Under the pieces are notes generated by a model. The model was given only the letters and a program-made list of their open reading frames with translations. It did no database searches and was not told the DNA's origin. This document shows positions 10,271 through 23,876 of a stretch of 60,905 nucleotides of DNA, piece after piece. Origin of the DNA: Carex sylvatica (Eukaryota; Streptophyta; Magnoliopsida; Poales; Cyperaceae); contig CAXKVR010000163.1 in the NCBI GenBank assembly GCA_964058845.1, positions 1-60,905 of the forward strand. Reading direction: 5' to 3'. Numbering within the stretch: position 1 is the first letter of the stretch; each line of letters starts with the position of its first letter. A program made the translations under genes and the position numbers.

Positions 10271-13200
10271 TCGCACAAAATGGGATACCCGCTATAAACT
10301 AAGAGAACGTAATATCTTATATCTGTTAAAATTCATATAAGAAAATAGGCCGTGGCCAGCATATTTTAATTTGAGAGCATATGTAATTATCCAACTGTTA
10401 GGTATGTATAACAACATCTAAGTAGAGTAAATATTCAGTATCCCAGATCATCAAGTCATATTTTTTAAGTATTATAGGATCTCTTTTATTTATTGATACA
10501 ACCATACTTATATATTCATTACATAAACATAATTGGTGCACCAATGAATATAACCTAATGTAACACTCAAATGATCTTTTTCTTTTATCTAGAATCTCTT
10601 CATTCCAAATTAATTGCTATCTAGATGTGTTCCATTAGATCGCATCATTCATGATCATTGGCAACATTTCAAAATAACTAATTGAATTTTTTTTTCAAGT
10701 ATTTACTAAAAAATTGAAGAGTACTATGAGATCCTTTTGATCTTGCGGGTCTCACACAACAAAGAAGCAGAGATCATATCTTCTGTTACCATGTTGGTCA
10801 ATTGCACATATGGTATGAAATATATGTTACGGTATTACTCTCCATTTCTTATGGAGCATATGTCTAAACTAAAATCAAATACTGTACAAGTGATAGTTCA
10901 GATATACATAATATCTAACTTGAGTCCACAACTCTACTTGGCATAAGACAGTTAAGGTGAATAGTGGGTATTTCACCTTCGGTCATAATAGTATATTCAT
11001 ATGACCTCATCTTGATTCTCTATCAAGGCGATATATATATTTTTAAGCACTTGCTCTCACATTTTGTATCATATCTAGCTTAAAATCAATCTCATTTCTA
11101 TGTTTTACTAAGACATATAAGCGATTGCCTGTGTGAGAAGGCCAATCAACTGTTTGACATACCTTTTATTATATATCTCATGTGTTATGCTAAATATATT
11201 GGTATTAAATAATTTGAAACAATTATCAAATAAATGAATAAAAAAATAGCATTCATTGCATTTATTCCACAAATACAAATATACATAATTTACTGTTCAA
11301 TCAAATGTATAATTACAATCTACGTAACCCTAGAGATTTTACATGGCCAATAAACACATCTCTAGGTATTGCCTTTGTAAAAGAATCTGCCACCATTTTG
11401 TGTGTAGATGTATATTGCATTCAAAATTGTTTTTTCGCCACCATGTCTCTAACGAAGCTATACTTAGCATCAATGTGTTTGGTCTTTGAGTGATACTTGG
11501 AATCTTTTGTATAAGCGATTGCTGCTTGGCTATCGCTGTGTACCAACATTGAGTTAGTTTCATTCTCACCAAAACCCAAGTGATTCAAAAATCTTTTAAG
11601 CCAAACTGCTTTTTGTACTACTGCTGAAAATGTTACAAATTCAGCTTCCATTGTGGATAAGGATATGCAACTCTGTTTCTCACTACTCCAAGAGATAGCT
11701 CCATTACTAAGTAAGAAAACATAGCCTGAGGTAGATTTTCTTTCATCTAAATCTCCTCCCTAGTTAGCATCTGCGTAACCCATAAGTTGCAGATTTTATC
11801 CTTTGAAACAAAATGAATAATTTGCAGTACCTTTCAGATACATAAGTATTCTTTTTACTGCTTTCCAATGGGACTGTCCTGGATTGGCTTGATATCTAGT
11901 CACCATTCCAACGGTGAAACTGATATCCGACCTAGTACACATCATAGCATACATGAGGCTGCCAACAGCACTTGAGTAAGGAACTTTTTTCATTTGTGCT
12001 TTTTCATATGGAGTCTTTGAACACATTCTTAAACTAAGACCTTTGTCTTTTGCTATAGGACTATCAATGGGTTTACAGTCTTGCATATGAAATTTTTCAA
12101 GTACTTTCTTGATGTAATGCTCTTACAATAAAGCTAACATCTTTTTGAAATGATCTCTTTTAATCTTCACTCCAAAAATGTATGTTGCTTCACCCATATC
12201 CTTCATATCAAAATTGGAGGATAACAATCTTTAATGATTTGCATATACTCTTTATTGTTATTAGCCAATAGTATGTCATTCACATAAAGCGATAGAATTA
12301 TAAATTTTTCTTTGGGTCTCTTGACATACACACAGTGGTCTTCATCAATCATTTTGAAATCAAATGATATGATTGCTTGATGAAACCGAATGTACCATTG
12401 TCTGAAAGATTATTTGAGACCATAAATAAATCTCAATAATTTGCACACTTTTTGCTCTTGACCTTCGACAATAAAATTGACAGGTTGTTCCATATATATC
12501 TCTTCTTCCATATTGTCATTTAGAATGCAATTTTAACATCCATTTGATGCAATTCCAAATCTAAATTGGCAACGATAGCTAGTATCAATCGTATAGAAGT
12601 AAATCTCACAATAGGAGAGAAAGTCTCTTCATAGTCTATCCCTTCTTGTTGTGTATACCTCTTAGCAACAAGACGTGTCTTATATCTTTTAATTGAACCG
12701 TCAGCTAGACGCTTAATCTTGAGAACCCATTTGTTTCCAATTGTCTTGCGTCCTTCAGGGAGATCAACTAATTCTCAAACATTATTTGATCTCATTGACT
12801 TCATTTCTTCTTCCATTATTTTCATCAATTTCTCTTTAGCAGGACAAGTGAGAGCCTTTCGAATATTTATTGGATCTTCTTCATCTTGCATGACAATCAT
12901 GTAAGATTTATTTTCGATTGGAAAATAACGTTTAGAAACTCTAGCACAATTATTATGCCTAATTTGTGATTGTGTTGAACTTAGCTCAGCATCATCTTCT
13001 GTCTTGCTCCCACTTGGATGAGATACTGTTGGAGGTTCAGGAATATGCATCAAACGATTTGCAACAATCAAATTATCTTGTTTCTCGACCTCATATAGAG
13101 AAAATTCCTGACCTATCTCACCCTTTCTTAGGAATTCATTTTCCAAGAAAATGACATCTCGTGACTCAAATTTTGTTATACTCCCACTCGATTGTTCACC

Positions 13201-15384
13201 AATGAACACATAACTTTTGGAATGTTCGGAGTATCATATAAATATACTATTTCTACCTCGTGGATTCAATTTACAATGTTGATGAGACGAATCATGAACA
13301 AAGACAGCATATCCCCAAGATCTCAAATTACTAAGATTTGGTATTCTATTATTCCAAAGTTCGTAAGGAGTTGAAGAAACAGATTTAGAGGGTACACGAT
13401 TTAGAATATATGTAGCAGTCAATAATTCATCACTCAAAAAATTGATTAGCAGATTTGCTTGAGCTATCATTGACCTAACCATTTTCAAAAGAGTTGGATT
13501 TCTCCTTTCAGCCACTCATTTTGCTGTGGAGTTGCTGGTATGGTTAGTTGTCTAAGTATTCCTTTTTCTTCGCACATTTTTTTGAACTCATCAGACAAAT
13601 ATTTGCGACTGCGATCTGTTGTTAAGGCCTTAATCTTTTTGTCTAATTGATTTTCAACCAAGGTTATAAATCTCTTAAAATATGCAAGAGCTTCAGATTT
13701 ATGAGAGATCAAATAGACGTGACTGTATCGCGTATAATCATCAATGAAGGTGATAAAGTATCTACCTCCATGTCGTGCTCTCACATTCATTGGTCTACAA
13801 ACGTCTGAATGAATTAATTGCAATGAAAATTCAGATCTGGTCCTTTTCTGAATGGTTTTCTTGTCATTTTTTATTTCAAATAATTTTTAAATGTTGGTAG
13901 ACTAATCCTTTCAAGATGGCCTAACATGCCTTCCTTGACTAATCTATCCATCTGTTGCTGTCTAATATGGCACAATCTCATATGCCATACATTCACATCA
14001 ATATTTTCATCAGCATATGATGTAATTAAAGAAAAATAGGTATTAAAAGAAGTTATTATATTAATAACATCTAGAATAATAAAACCATTCGATACATATC
14101 CATAACTATAATAAACATCATCCAGATATAACTTAATACTAGTGCTACACATGTTCAAAGTAAATCCAAATATAAGAATAACAACTACATATACAAGATT
14201 TCATCGAATGTCAGGTGCAAAGAGAACATCATGTAAGAGGAGGGTTTGACAATCACGCATATCCAACTTGTGTAGCGATGAGAAAAAAAAAAGGTTACTG
14301 AGAGAAATAATTGGACGGGTGTGAACCTTTGACTGGTACACGAGAGTTGTTTCCTGCATAAAGCCATTTTGAACCTTATGAAATTCGACGAAAATCCACA
14401 AACAAGTCATGGTCATTGTCTACATGGTCTTTTACTCCTGAGTCTACAGTCCACAAAGGATAAGAATCAGCTATAAAAACAGAACTGAAAACATATGAAA
14501 AATGTGAAAGTTTTTCTGTAATTTGTACCTTGCAGGGCTCTTTGCATTCACGAGCATAGTGACCCTTCTTGCCACAATTGAAACACTTGATCTTGGCTTT
14601 ATTATGCTTCTTAGAACTATTCTGAGAAGACTTTTCCTTTCCACGATCCTGCCCCTTATGTCTTTTCTCTTGTTTGCCTTTTCGACCATAATTTTACTTG
14701 CGTTTCTGCCCTTACCATCCATGAGAGCTTGAACCGGCCAAATGTACCGCAGTTTCAGTTTCCTGAAGCTTTGATGCCTCAATACGATCTTCCTCAAGTT
14801 CCAGATGCCTTGTTGCATCGTTGAGAGTTTTAATACTCTCGTTGTGGGTCAGATTCACCTTCATGTGTTCCCATGTATGAAGAAGTGAACGAATCACTGC
14901 TTGAAGTTATTGTTCATTAGTCAAAACATGGCTAGCGTCCTTCAACTCACTAATCATATTTGACATCTCCCTGATATGTTGCCGCATGCTATGATTAGAA
15001 CGCTTCTTGTAAGTGTCAAACTTGGTAGTGAGTTGTCTCAATTTTGTAACGGAAGTTCCACCGAACTTTTGCTTCAAAGCAATCCACATCTCTTTGGCAA
15101 GCTCATATTGCCTAAACTCACGCATCACATCATTTTCCATACTGCTCAGCAATGTAATGCGAGCAATGGAGTTTTTCTTTTCATGACTCAAATGCAGCAC
15201 TGTCACTAATGTGCTTTTCAGTTGTACTTTTTTCTGGTGCGATTAGAATATGATCCAGGACCATAAGAACCTCTTGCTCTTCCAGGACATACTGAATTTC
15301 CATGGCCCATATATCATAATTCTTGTCATTCAGTTTTTCATCCTTATTAAGTTCTGCCACAATATTCCTAGATGCAGATGTCAT
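10271..15384 (-). mobile_element. Decayed Ty1/Copia retrotransposon body
   Basis: Fragments in Copia order run right to left. Gag starts at 15384 (MTSASRNIVAELN) and continues in another frame at 15206-14712. The zinc knuckle CFNCGKKGHYAREC is near 14590. GAG-pre-integrase (WHMRLCHIRQQQ) is at about 14020. Integrase is at 13823-13485, with HSD, TTDRS and TPQQNE carrying the acidic residues. The RT start is at 13209-12500; the YVDD site reads YVND near 12280. RNase H lies at 12086-11796 and 11651-11310 ([15 protein letters not shown]). Many frameshifts and stops make it inactive. About 1 kb of non-coding DNA separates pol from the 3' LTR. I could not find a 5' LTR or a tRNA-Met primer site beyond 15384, so it is truncated or rearranged there. 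Confidence 0.88.
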
Positions 15385-16677
15385 TTCACTAAGAAATTAC
15401 AATTGAACTAAATTAGGATATGTCACAATTCTTATGACTTAATAGAAATTATTTAATACCTAACATAACACTTTCAGTTTTGCAACAACTGTGAAATAAT
15501 TTAATAATAATAGTACCTATAGATTAAAATCGAAAGATCACTAAGTTTCACAGTCATCTTTTAATTTTATTATTAGTAATTATTTCACTGTGAAAAATTT
15601 CCACTAAAAATTATACAAATAATGCATAATTTTTAACGAAAAATTATATTAAAAAAAAAATTGATACAGAAAATAATATATAGAATCATTACTGTTTGTA
15701 GTATATATAATATTCGGACTAATTTTATTCCCACTAGAATCATTACAGTTTCTAGTATCATTACTGTTTATAGAATCATTACAGGAAACATTTCTATAAT
15801 AACTCCGTAATATTCAGCAGCAGCTGATTGAAATTATTGATTTAATTCAATTGAGATAAATGTCGGAAGTACGTGAGGGAGTAAGAGAAATATATATATA
15901 TATATATATATTTTTTTTCTTCTCGGATAACCAACAAAAAGAGAGGAGAGAGTGTGACACCTCCCTGTTTTATTTATATATATAATGTTTTTCTTTTAAT
16001 TCAAGGAAAGAATATGCAAATCAATCTGCAATTGTTGATAACAACCAAATTAGATATGAGATTATTGTTTTCGATTTAGTACTCGAGTTTGCAAATATTA
16101 ATACAAGCGGATATAAAATTTTGAGTTCACTTGAAGTTTCAACAATTGGAATATCCAGTTACAATATAGAACTAACAATCTCACCTCTGATGTAATTTAT
16201 ACAAAAACAATATGAATCACACTATTCAGGAATTCTTTAATTACATGCATCGTCTCACTGATTCATGGACCACTACCTGAAAGGTTACTATTTTGATGAA
16301 AAACAAATAAAAGATTGCTTAGGAGACAAATAAAAGTACAAAATTTTCTTGAATTAGGTAATATAACGATAAACAATTCTCTAGATCTCAAAAGCAGAAA
16401 TCCAGAAAGAACTTTGCATTCTATCTGTTAAGATAAATATATAAATAAGTACAATTACATTGGTTGTTGGACTTACCAAGTTGCAAGGGGATCCTCATTA
16501 CTTGGTGGAGGAATGTTGACCATACAATTTCCACTAAACCAGTACCCTCGTTTGGCTCTCCAATATCAAATTTTCTAATTTGCAGTGGATTAGATATATG
16601 CAATCCAAGAAAAATGAGAAGTACACCGCCAAATTAATTTAAGAAGCTGCATGCTACAGAATCTCAATCTATAATTC
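15385..16677. other. AT-rich intergenic DNA upstream of transporter B, with a hairpin
   Basis: At about 15485-15600 two ~35-base arms (ACTGTGAAATAATT and its inverse AATTATTTCACTGTG) form an imperfect hairpin. AGAATCATTAC recurs four times between 15690 and 15785. A (TA)n tract is at 15888-15910. No gene is seen. Confidence 0.5.
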
Positions 16678-16684
16678 TATATAA
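16678..16684 (+). promoter_or_regulatory. TATA box of ammonium transporter B
   Basis: TATATAA lies 62 bases before the chosen start at 16740, giving a leader of about 30 bases. If translation began at the next in-frame Met (about 16824) the leader would be about 115 bases. Confidence 0.45.
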
Positions 16685-16739
16685 TGACAGATGGATACTA
16701 AACTTTTAACATGACATCTTATCCTCTAGAAACTTAAAG

Positions 16740-18792
16740 ATGCCAAGAACAATCAATAGTCATTTGCTCTTTACTGCCATAAGCCCAGCCGATGAAATAC
16801 TTGCTTATGATTCCAACCCACCGATGCTACCTAAGTGGCTTAATAAGGGTGACAATTCATGGCAGCTGATAGCTGCCACTTTAGTCGGGCTCCAATCAAT
16901 GCCCGGTCTTGTAATTCTCTATGGAAGCATTGTGAAAAAGAAGTGGGCTGTGAACTCAGCATTCATGGCTTTATATGCATTTGCATCCTCCCTCCTAGTA
17001 TGGGTGTTAGTCGGTTACCGTATGGCCTTTGGTGAAAAGCTTCTTCCATTTTGGGGTAAAGCCGGCCCCGCACTCAGTGAATCCTTTCTTGTCAAACGTT
17101 CTAGTTTGCCTGCCACAGCGCATTTCTATAATAATGGTACCTTGGAAACTGCTCGTGTTGAGCCGTTCTTTCCACTGGCTGCAATGGTATTTTTTGAATT
17201 TACATATGCTGCAATGACTGTAATATTACTTGCGGGATCAGTCCTGGGTCGCATGAATATCAAGGCTTGGATGGCCTTTTCACCACTCTGGTTGATTTTC
17301 TCATACACCGTAGGAGCTTTTAGCTTGTGGGGCGGTGGATTTCTATATCAGTGGGGTGTCATGGATTACTCTGGTGGATATGTTATACACCTCTCTTCTG
17401 GCGTTTCAGGATTCACCGCCGCCTATTGGGTATGCATTATTATTATTCAATAGTTTATTTGATATGGCGCAAATTTATATATGTTATAATTGACGTTCTT
17501 TTAATTGTTGATAAATTTAGGTTGGTCCTAGGCTAAAATGTGATAAGGAGAGGTTTTCACCGAACAATATACTACTGATGATTACAGGTGCCGGGTTGTT
17601 GTGGATGGGTTGGTCTGGTTTCAATGGTGGCCAACCCCTTTCTTCTGGCATCTCCGCTTCAATTTCTATTCTGAATACACACATCTGTGCTGCTACCAGC
17701 CTCCTCATGTGGACTTTTCTTGATGTCATATTTTTTGAGAAGCCATCAGTTATTGGGGCAATTCAAGGGATGATGACAGGCCTTGTCTGCATTACTGCTG
17801 GGTCAGGTATATGTTTTTCCGTAGCATTAATTAACTGTGCCATGAAACAATACATATATATCTCAGATTAGGTACATTTACAATAAGCACCTTCAAAAGT
17901 ATCATATTGAAGCATAGCCCCTTTTATTCTAACAAAGACAAAATATATACTATTGTCCTATACATTAAATCACTCTAAGTCTAATATGCCACATTCCTAT
18001 TATATGTACGTTGGCTTAAAGTTTATGCCAAAGTTCCAAACAGTTACAACATACAGCCCAAACTTAATGTTAATTAAAAAAACGTACTGTTATCATCTCG
18101 GCCTTCTCGTAATTATTTTTAATATATGGTTAAGAGCATAATTATTTTTCCAGCCCAAACTTTTTTAACTATGATTTTTAATATATGGTTAAGAGTATAC
18201 TTCTTTAAGCTTGAAAAGTAAAAGAAAAAAAATTGCAGGAGTGGTACAAAGTTGGGCAGCACTCCTAATGGGCATAGTTTCCGGCAGTATACCGTGGTTC
18301 ACCATGATGATCCTCCACAAGAAATCAGCCTTTCTTCAAAAGGTCGATGACACCCTAGGTGTCTTCCACACCCATGCCGTTGCCGGTTTGATTGGTGGTT
18401 TAATTACTGGTATACTCGCTGTACCTGAGTTGTGCGATGATAACATCACTAGCATCCCTGGCCAGAAGGGAATGGCTTATGGTGGCGGCATTGGCCAAAT
18501 GTTGAAGCAAATCGCTGGTGCTATGTTCATCATTTTATGGAACGTTGTCACTACTACTGTTCTTTTGCTGATCATTCGCATGTTTATTCCCTTGAGGATG
18601 CCAGATGATGAGCTTATGACAGGGGATGATGCAGCGCATGGAGAGGAGGCGTATGCATTGTGGGGAGATGGAGAGAAGTTTGATGCTACCCGACATGAGA
18701 CTATTGTGCACCACGTACCTGTCAATGACGAGGTCTCTCTACACAGTCGCTGTAGCAACAACGATAGCCATGGGGTGACAATCCAATTATAG
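16740..18792 (+). CDS. Ammonium transporter, AMT2 clade (AMT3-like), copy B
   Basis: Exons 16740-17429, 17521-17806 and 18239-18792 give 509 aa. The intron positions and phases equal those of copies A and C. The signature [13 protein letters not shown] (Asp209, His217) and FHTHAVAG (His371) keep both pore histidines, and the tail retains [17 protein letters not shown] and a GVTIQL end, so it should be a working plasma-membrane ammonium transporter. It differs most from the other two copies: a longer N-terminus ([11 protein letters not shown]..., or a start at Met29 before LPKWLNKGD), PLSSGISAS where A and C have PYAANITA, a [12 protein letters not shown] loop, and a longer tail segment ([18 protein letters not shown]). 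The 3' splice site of intron 2 follows an A-rich run (AAAAAAAATTGCAG), which is unusual for a plant acceptor. It appears intact. Confidence 0.93.
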
Positions 18793-20919
18793 GCGCCTTT
18801 TCTTTATGGAATCATATCATAATTAAGATAAGGTGCATATATATTATTGTTATTGGCTTATAATAATATTGTTGTAACGCATATTATCTATATGTGAAAC
18901 GAGAGGGCACAGCCGTTGTTGAATCAATACTCTGTTTCAAATTAGTATCTGTGTGTTATACTTTTTATCTCACTGAAATCTTGATTCAGAGAATGAAATG
19001 AATATTGAAGTGTAATCAGTAATTTTAATTTTTCTTATGTTTACAATTCATTTTGAGTAACTTTTTCTTATGTTATTTAATAAAAATATAAAAAGAGGAG
19101 AGATCATTTGACAATATATAGATGATCAAAATAATTCAATAAAATTAAAAATTGGAGTGTAAATTAATTAAAAGGTATGTTATTTCACATATAGATAAAC
19201 TAACAATTAATAATTTAAGTATTATTTGATAATGTGTCAAGGATGTTAATTTCAAAATGATAAAATTCAAACCACTTGATTTATGATAAAATCTACATCA
19301 AATTTCATCATACTTTATAGACAAGATATATGAATAATATAGATTATGACAAGCTGCTGCATTTTATAAATTAACCAATTGTAGTATCGGTCTTATGTGC
19401 GTTGCCTAATTTCAACACCGGTATATCTATTTATTTTCACCACAAAACAAAATTAATGTTGAAACGTACGCTTGAATCAAACATGTTTAATACCCCAATC
19501 AGATAAGATAGTGTCTCTTTTAACACAAATTATAGCTTTATATTGGAGAGTTTGTCTTAATTAGATACCAGTTGTTTATATCATACATAAACACTGTTTA
19601 ATTTGGTTGTAATATAAATTGATGAGAGCCCCCTCACTTTCTCAAAAGAAGATGACAAGGATTCTATCCATATAAGATTTATGATAAATTGATCATTCTA
19701 GTCATCTAGAGGATGCTTAGATAGTTGAATTAATTAGACAAACAGTTTTATGAGTTATTTTAAAAGAAATAAATAAATTGGTCTTTCGAGGGAGTAGTAT
19801 GTAAAAGTCTTTATTTAATAATACAATGGAAATATAATATCATACATGAAATCGCTATAAATTTAGAGAGATTAATGAAATAGAATACATTTGGTTGCCT
19901 ATTATTTGAAATGCATACGGGCCTGATTCGTTAAGCTAGGCCGATTATATATTTTCCAATTAGGCCCAATATTATGGCCCATTTTTATTAGGTCAAGCAA
20001 GTAGCAACGCACAGCCACTCATCACTCATGTTCCCTCGAAAAGAAAAACGATCGTTATTATCAAATTAAGGAATTATTCTGTCATGTGCTCCAAATAAAT
20101 TGACAATTTGGATACGAGCATTATGTTATGTACGCACATTGTCGTTTGTGCATAGATTTGAAAAGAGCCATTCAACCATTAGTTTTATTTAACTAGTTTT
20201 AGGTCTTCGTTAATCGTTCATTGATTTGAGATTCCAATTAATTACATGTTATCACGTAGAGGTGCTCTTGATTGTCATATCTCTTTTCTTTTCTTTTTTT
20301 AAGAGTAGATGATTTGCCTATTAATGATTCTTTAACTAGCATGTCTCCTTTTGCTATTGATAATGCCCAGACTACGAGCGAGGAATATCCACTTCGCTTT
20401 GTACGTCCTGAATATTATAACACATTTTAATGTTATGTTAGAGAAAATGAATTGCTCTCATGTAGCACTAAACCTGCTGCTGAATTTGACATTTGAGTTC
20501 AAGTGTAGCACACAGTTTATAAATTTCATTTTTTTTTTTTTTTTTTTTTTCTGTTGTTTGCTTAGATCTATGTGGGAAAACAAAAAGACCGTCCGATAAA
20601 CATCAAACTAAATTTTTGTCAGATGTTCAGTCGGAACGTTTGATTGTTATCAAGATTCATGTATACTTGGTCTGCATAGATCATATAGCTTATCGTGCAA
20701 ATTTTGATGTTAATTAAATTTAATGCGATGTCCATAAGATCTCCTCCGAATTCTCTGAATAATTCAGATTTCTGCAATTACAATTCTACATTGCAATGAC
20801 AAAAAAGTGTTCATATGTCCGATCACTCTGGTATACTAAACTCGCATCGACACCATCGATCTCATAGCGGCAAAAAGAGGATCTGCTCTCATATCTAATA
20901 AGAAACCTTAGAAGCGAAA
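18793..20919. other. AT-rich intergenic DNA
   Basis: The 3' flank of transporter B is followed by about 2 kb without a gene, tRNA or clear transposon. A poly-T run is at 20530-20550. The open frame at 20351-20599 is broken-looking and matches no family I know. Confidence 0.55.
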
Positions 20920-21032
20920 AAGGGGAGTTAACACAATTGGTTAGAAAAAAGTCTTAGAGTTATTGTACCTAAAAGTCGAGAGTTCGATTTCCTCTCACAA
21001 CTTCGCAGCTTCTTTTCAAAAAAAAAAAAATC
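20920..21032 (+). mobile_element. tRNA-derived SINE-like element
   Basis: The A-box-like TTAACACAATTGGTTAGA is followed by a B box, GAGAGTTCGATTTCC, about 50 bases later and then a poly-A run (21019-21031). That is the layout of a short tRNA-derived SINE. Target duplications were not resolved. Confidence 0.6.
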
Positions 21033-21971
21033 CGAGAAGCATGTACTTTATTTTAATGAATAGCGGCTGCTCCAGTTAGATCTCCCATGCTAGATAAATA
21101 TATGCCCACTCCCTCTCCAATCCTTAAATTTCTTAAAATAAAAACAAGTATAATCCTCTTTGACTTTTAGGGGTTTCATGATCCGACAAGGATAATGTCA
21201 AAAACCATACCCAAATTAATTGTTCGTATTGGAGGTTTCTCCACAAAATCAATGTATAATTTAGTGGATTATTTATATTGACTTGAGTTAATTATATGTT
21301 GTGTTTATGAGCCAAACGAAATTGTGATATGGCATGGAGATGGCCTCTGAATCTGCGTCAGAAAGTATATGCAAGGTATATACAAACAAAAGTACATTTT
21401 TTTTCAAAAGGAATATATGAATTAATCTCAACCACTTCAGTCAGTTATCAGATTATACCAAACTGTACTTACATTTTTAAGAAATCATAATTACACCATT
21501 TACATCTGATACTGGCACTCCAAATGTATTTATATTTTTTATTTGAAAAATATTTATAGCCTTTGTACTTCATGATAAAAGTTTCGTATATCTTACATCG
21601 ATAGACAATTAATAAAACTCTGAAAGATAATTTAATAAAATGTTTAATTTTACTTTCTAATTAACTTCCAGAAAATAATATTGTGAACACTATGCACATT
21701 AAATATAAATCAACACTTATTTGATTCGGATATAAACAATTTACATGTTATTATGTTAAGTATATATTTTTTTAAATACAATAAGTGGCACACAATATTA
21801 TAGAATGTAAGAATTATTTTTCAAAAAGAAGGTAACAAAATAAAACTACTTAATAAATTTTATGAAAGCAATTACAGACAGGAAAATAATGTACAATCAG
21901 AAGAAGGCAAAAAAAAAAAAAAAATACTAGTCTAACACACCCTAATTAACTTCTAAAAAGAAAGCAGCTGA
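21033..21971. other. AT-rich intergenic DNA
   Basis: No gene or defined repeat is visible. Confidence 0.5.
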
Positions 21972-21980
21972 AAATTCTGC

Positions 21981-23867
21981 GACCATTTTTATTAATATTC
22001 TTAAAAAAAGATAATTTTAAAAATGCTCTATATTATATTTTTTGTCAAAATTGTCCCGACCGCCAGGCTCACGGGCGACCCAATCTCCATAGCAGACCGC
22101 CCCTGATCCGGGCGGTCCTTCTTTTTTTTTTTAGAGATCTTAATATTTTTTATTTAAATAATTTTGTGAAGAAAAAGTTTTCCTGTTTAGAGTGTATGCC
22201 AAAAAATAAGACATTTGATATATTTATGAAGTGATGTCGTAACTCTTTATAACTTTGATTGATTTAATTTGTCAATTGAATATCACAAGTCTAAAGATAA
22301 CACTAATTAAGGACTTAACATTAATTCTTAATAATTTATTTTATTCAAATATACACAAAAAATATAGTTAGATTGCCTCAATGATATACATATATATACA
22401 TATATATACATATATTGTATTATATATATACATATACATATATGAGTAGAACTAGGGTGTTCTTAAGCTCACCAAAGTGTTTGGTGAGCTTAACTCTAAA
22501 ACCCATCAAACCGGTTTCAAATGATAAATCCGAACCGTTGGAACCTGCCTACCTTACGAGTGATGCGTGTACATGTGAAAATTTTAAATATTCGAATTAA
22601 TTTAGTATAAAGTCAAGCGGTCAAAAAACGTTCAAAAAATGAATACACTAAAATTAATTTATTAACCTTCTAATTTTGACCGATTGATTTTATACTAAAT
22701 TAGTTCGAATGTTTAAAATTTTCACATGTAGACGTATCACTCATAAGGTAAGCGGGTTTCAACGGTTCGAATTCATCATTTGTAACCGATTTGATAGGTT
22801 TTAGAATTAAGCTCACCAAACACTTTGGTGAGCTTAAGAACACCCTAGTTCTACTCTACATGCATTTGCGACGCATGCGGCCGCATTTGACCTCTGCTGA
22901 TAAATCAGCAAGTATGGACTGATACAAGGACCAAACTGCAAAAGTGATTACACCAGAATGTAGAGCATTCAAAAATACACATAATTGACACAAATTTCAA
23001 TTTATTTGAATTTTTCTACAGTTAGTTATGAATTTCCAAAATTCAGCTTTCAAAAAAACTTAAAACATCCATAACTTTGGCTAGGAAAGTCGGATTTGCG
23101 CGTATGACCACTTTTCGGAAAGGGAGGGACGAGACAGATCCGAATATCACCCTGGGATCACCCCCAATTATCCAAAGCATCATAATTTCAAAAAAATATC
23201 ATTTAATGCCTCAAAAATTCAGTTTAAGTTTTCATTCAACGGTAGGCATACAACGATTGGCATTTTGTTTAGTCAAAAGCCTAAGAGATTATTCAAGAAT
23301 TATCCATATAATTATTTTAAAATACATTTACTATTTATTGTATTTGTTTTTCTATCTCCACGCAAACGATATATGTTGACAATAATCAAATAATTCAATT
23401 ATTCTCTAAAAAAAAAAAAAAATGACATTATTGAGGCAATCTAACTATATTTTCTTTTGTATATTTGAATAAAATAAATTATTAAGAATTAATGTCAAGT
23501 CCTTAATTAGTGTTATCTTTAGACTTGTGATATCCAACTGACAAATCAAATCAATCAAAGTTATAAAGAATTACGACATCACTTCATAAATATATCAAAT
23601 GTCTTATTTTTTGGCATACACTCTAAACAGAAAAACTTTTTCTTCACAAAATTATTTAAATAAAAAATATTAAGATCTCTAAAAAAAAAAAAGGACCGCC
23701 CAGATCAGGGGCAGTCTGGTCCCTAGTGGACTGCCCCTGTCCCGGACAGTTTGCTATGAGGATTGGGCAGCCCGTGGGCCTAGCAGTCGGGACAATTTTG
23801 ACAAAAAATCTAATGCGAGAACATTTTTAAATTTTTTTTTTTTAAGGATATTAATAAAAATGGCCGG
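21981..23867. mobile_element. Long-TIR fold-back element, Mutator type (1.9 kb, 9-bp TSD), hosting a nested MITE
   Basis: Arms of about 400 bases (21981-22390 and 23425-23867) are inverted copies. They share GTCAAAATTGTCCCGAC, GGACCGCCC blocks, GAAGAAAAAGTTTT-type and ATTGAGGCAATC ends. The flanks are an exact 9-bp duplication, AAATTCTGC (21972-21980 and 23868-23876), as expected for a Mutator-like element. No transposase is present. The interior includes a separate MITE (22444-22856) and a short segment (22866-23240) resembling Gypsy LTR U3 sequence. Confidence 0.88.
22444..22856. mobile_element. Nested fold-back MITE (413 bp)
   Basis: The ends GAGTAGAACTAGGGTGTTC and GAACACCCTAGTTCTACTC are perfect inverted copies, and the arms pair for almost the whole length. 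The flanks TACATATAT and TACATGCAT agree at 7 of 9 positions, a diverged 9-bp duplication. It is related in design and end sequence to 6007-6433 and sits inside the larger element, so it is the younger insertion. Confidence 0.85.
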
Positions 23868-23876
23868 AAATTCTGC

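Noticed and set aside
11339..11651. Two overlapping minus-strand frames as separate genes
   Set aside because: Both are pieces of the Copia RNase H separated by a frameshift.
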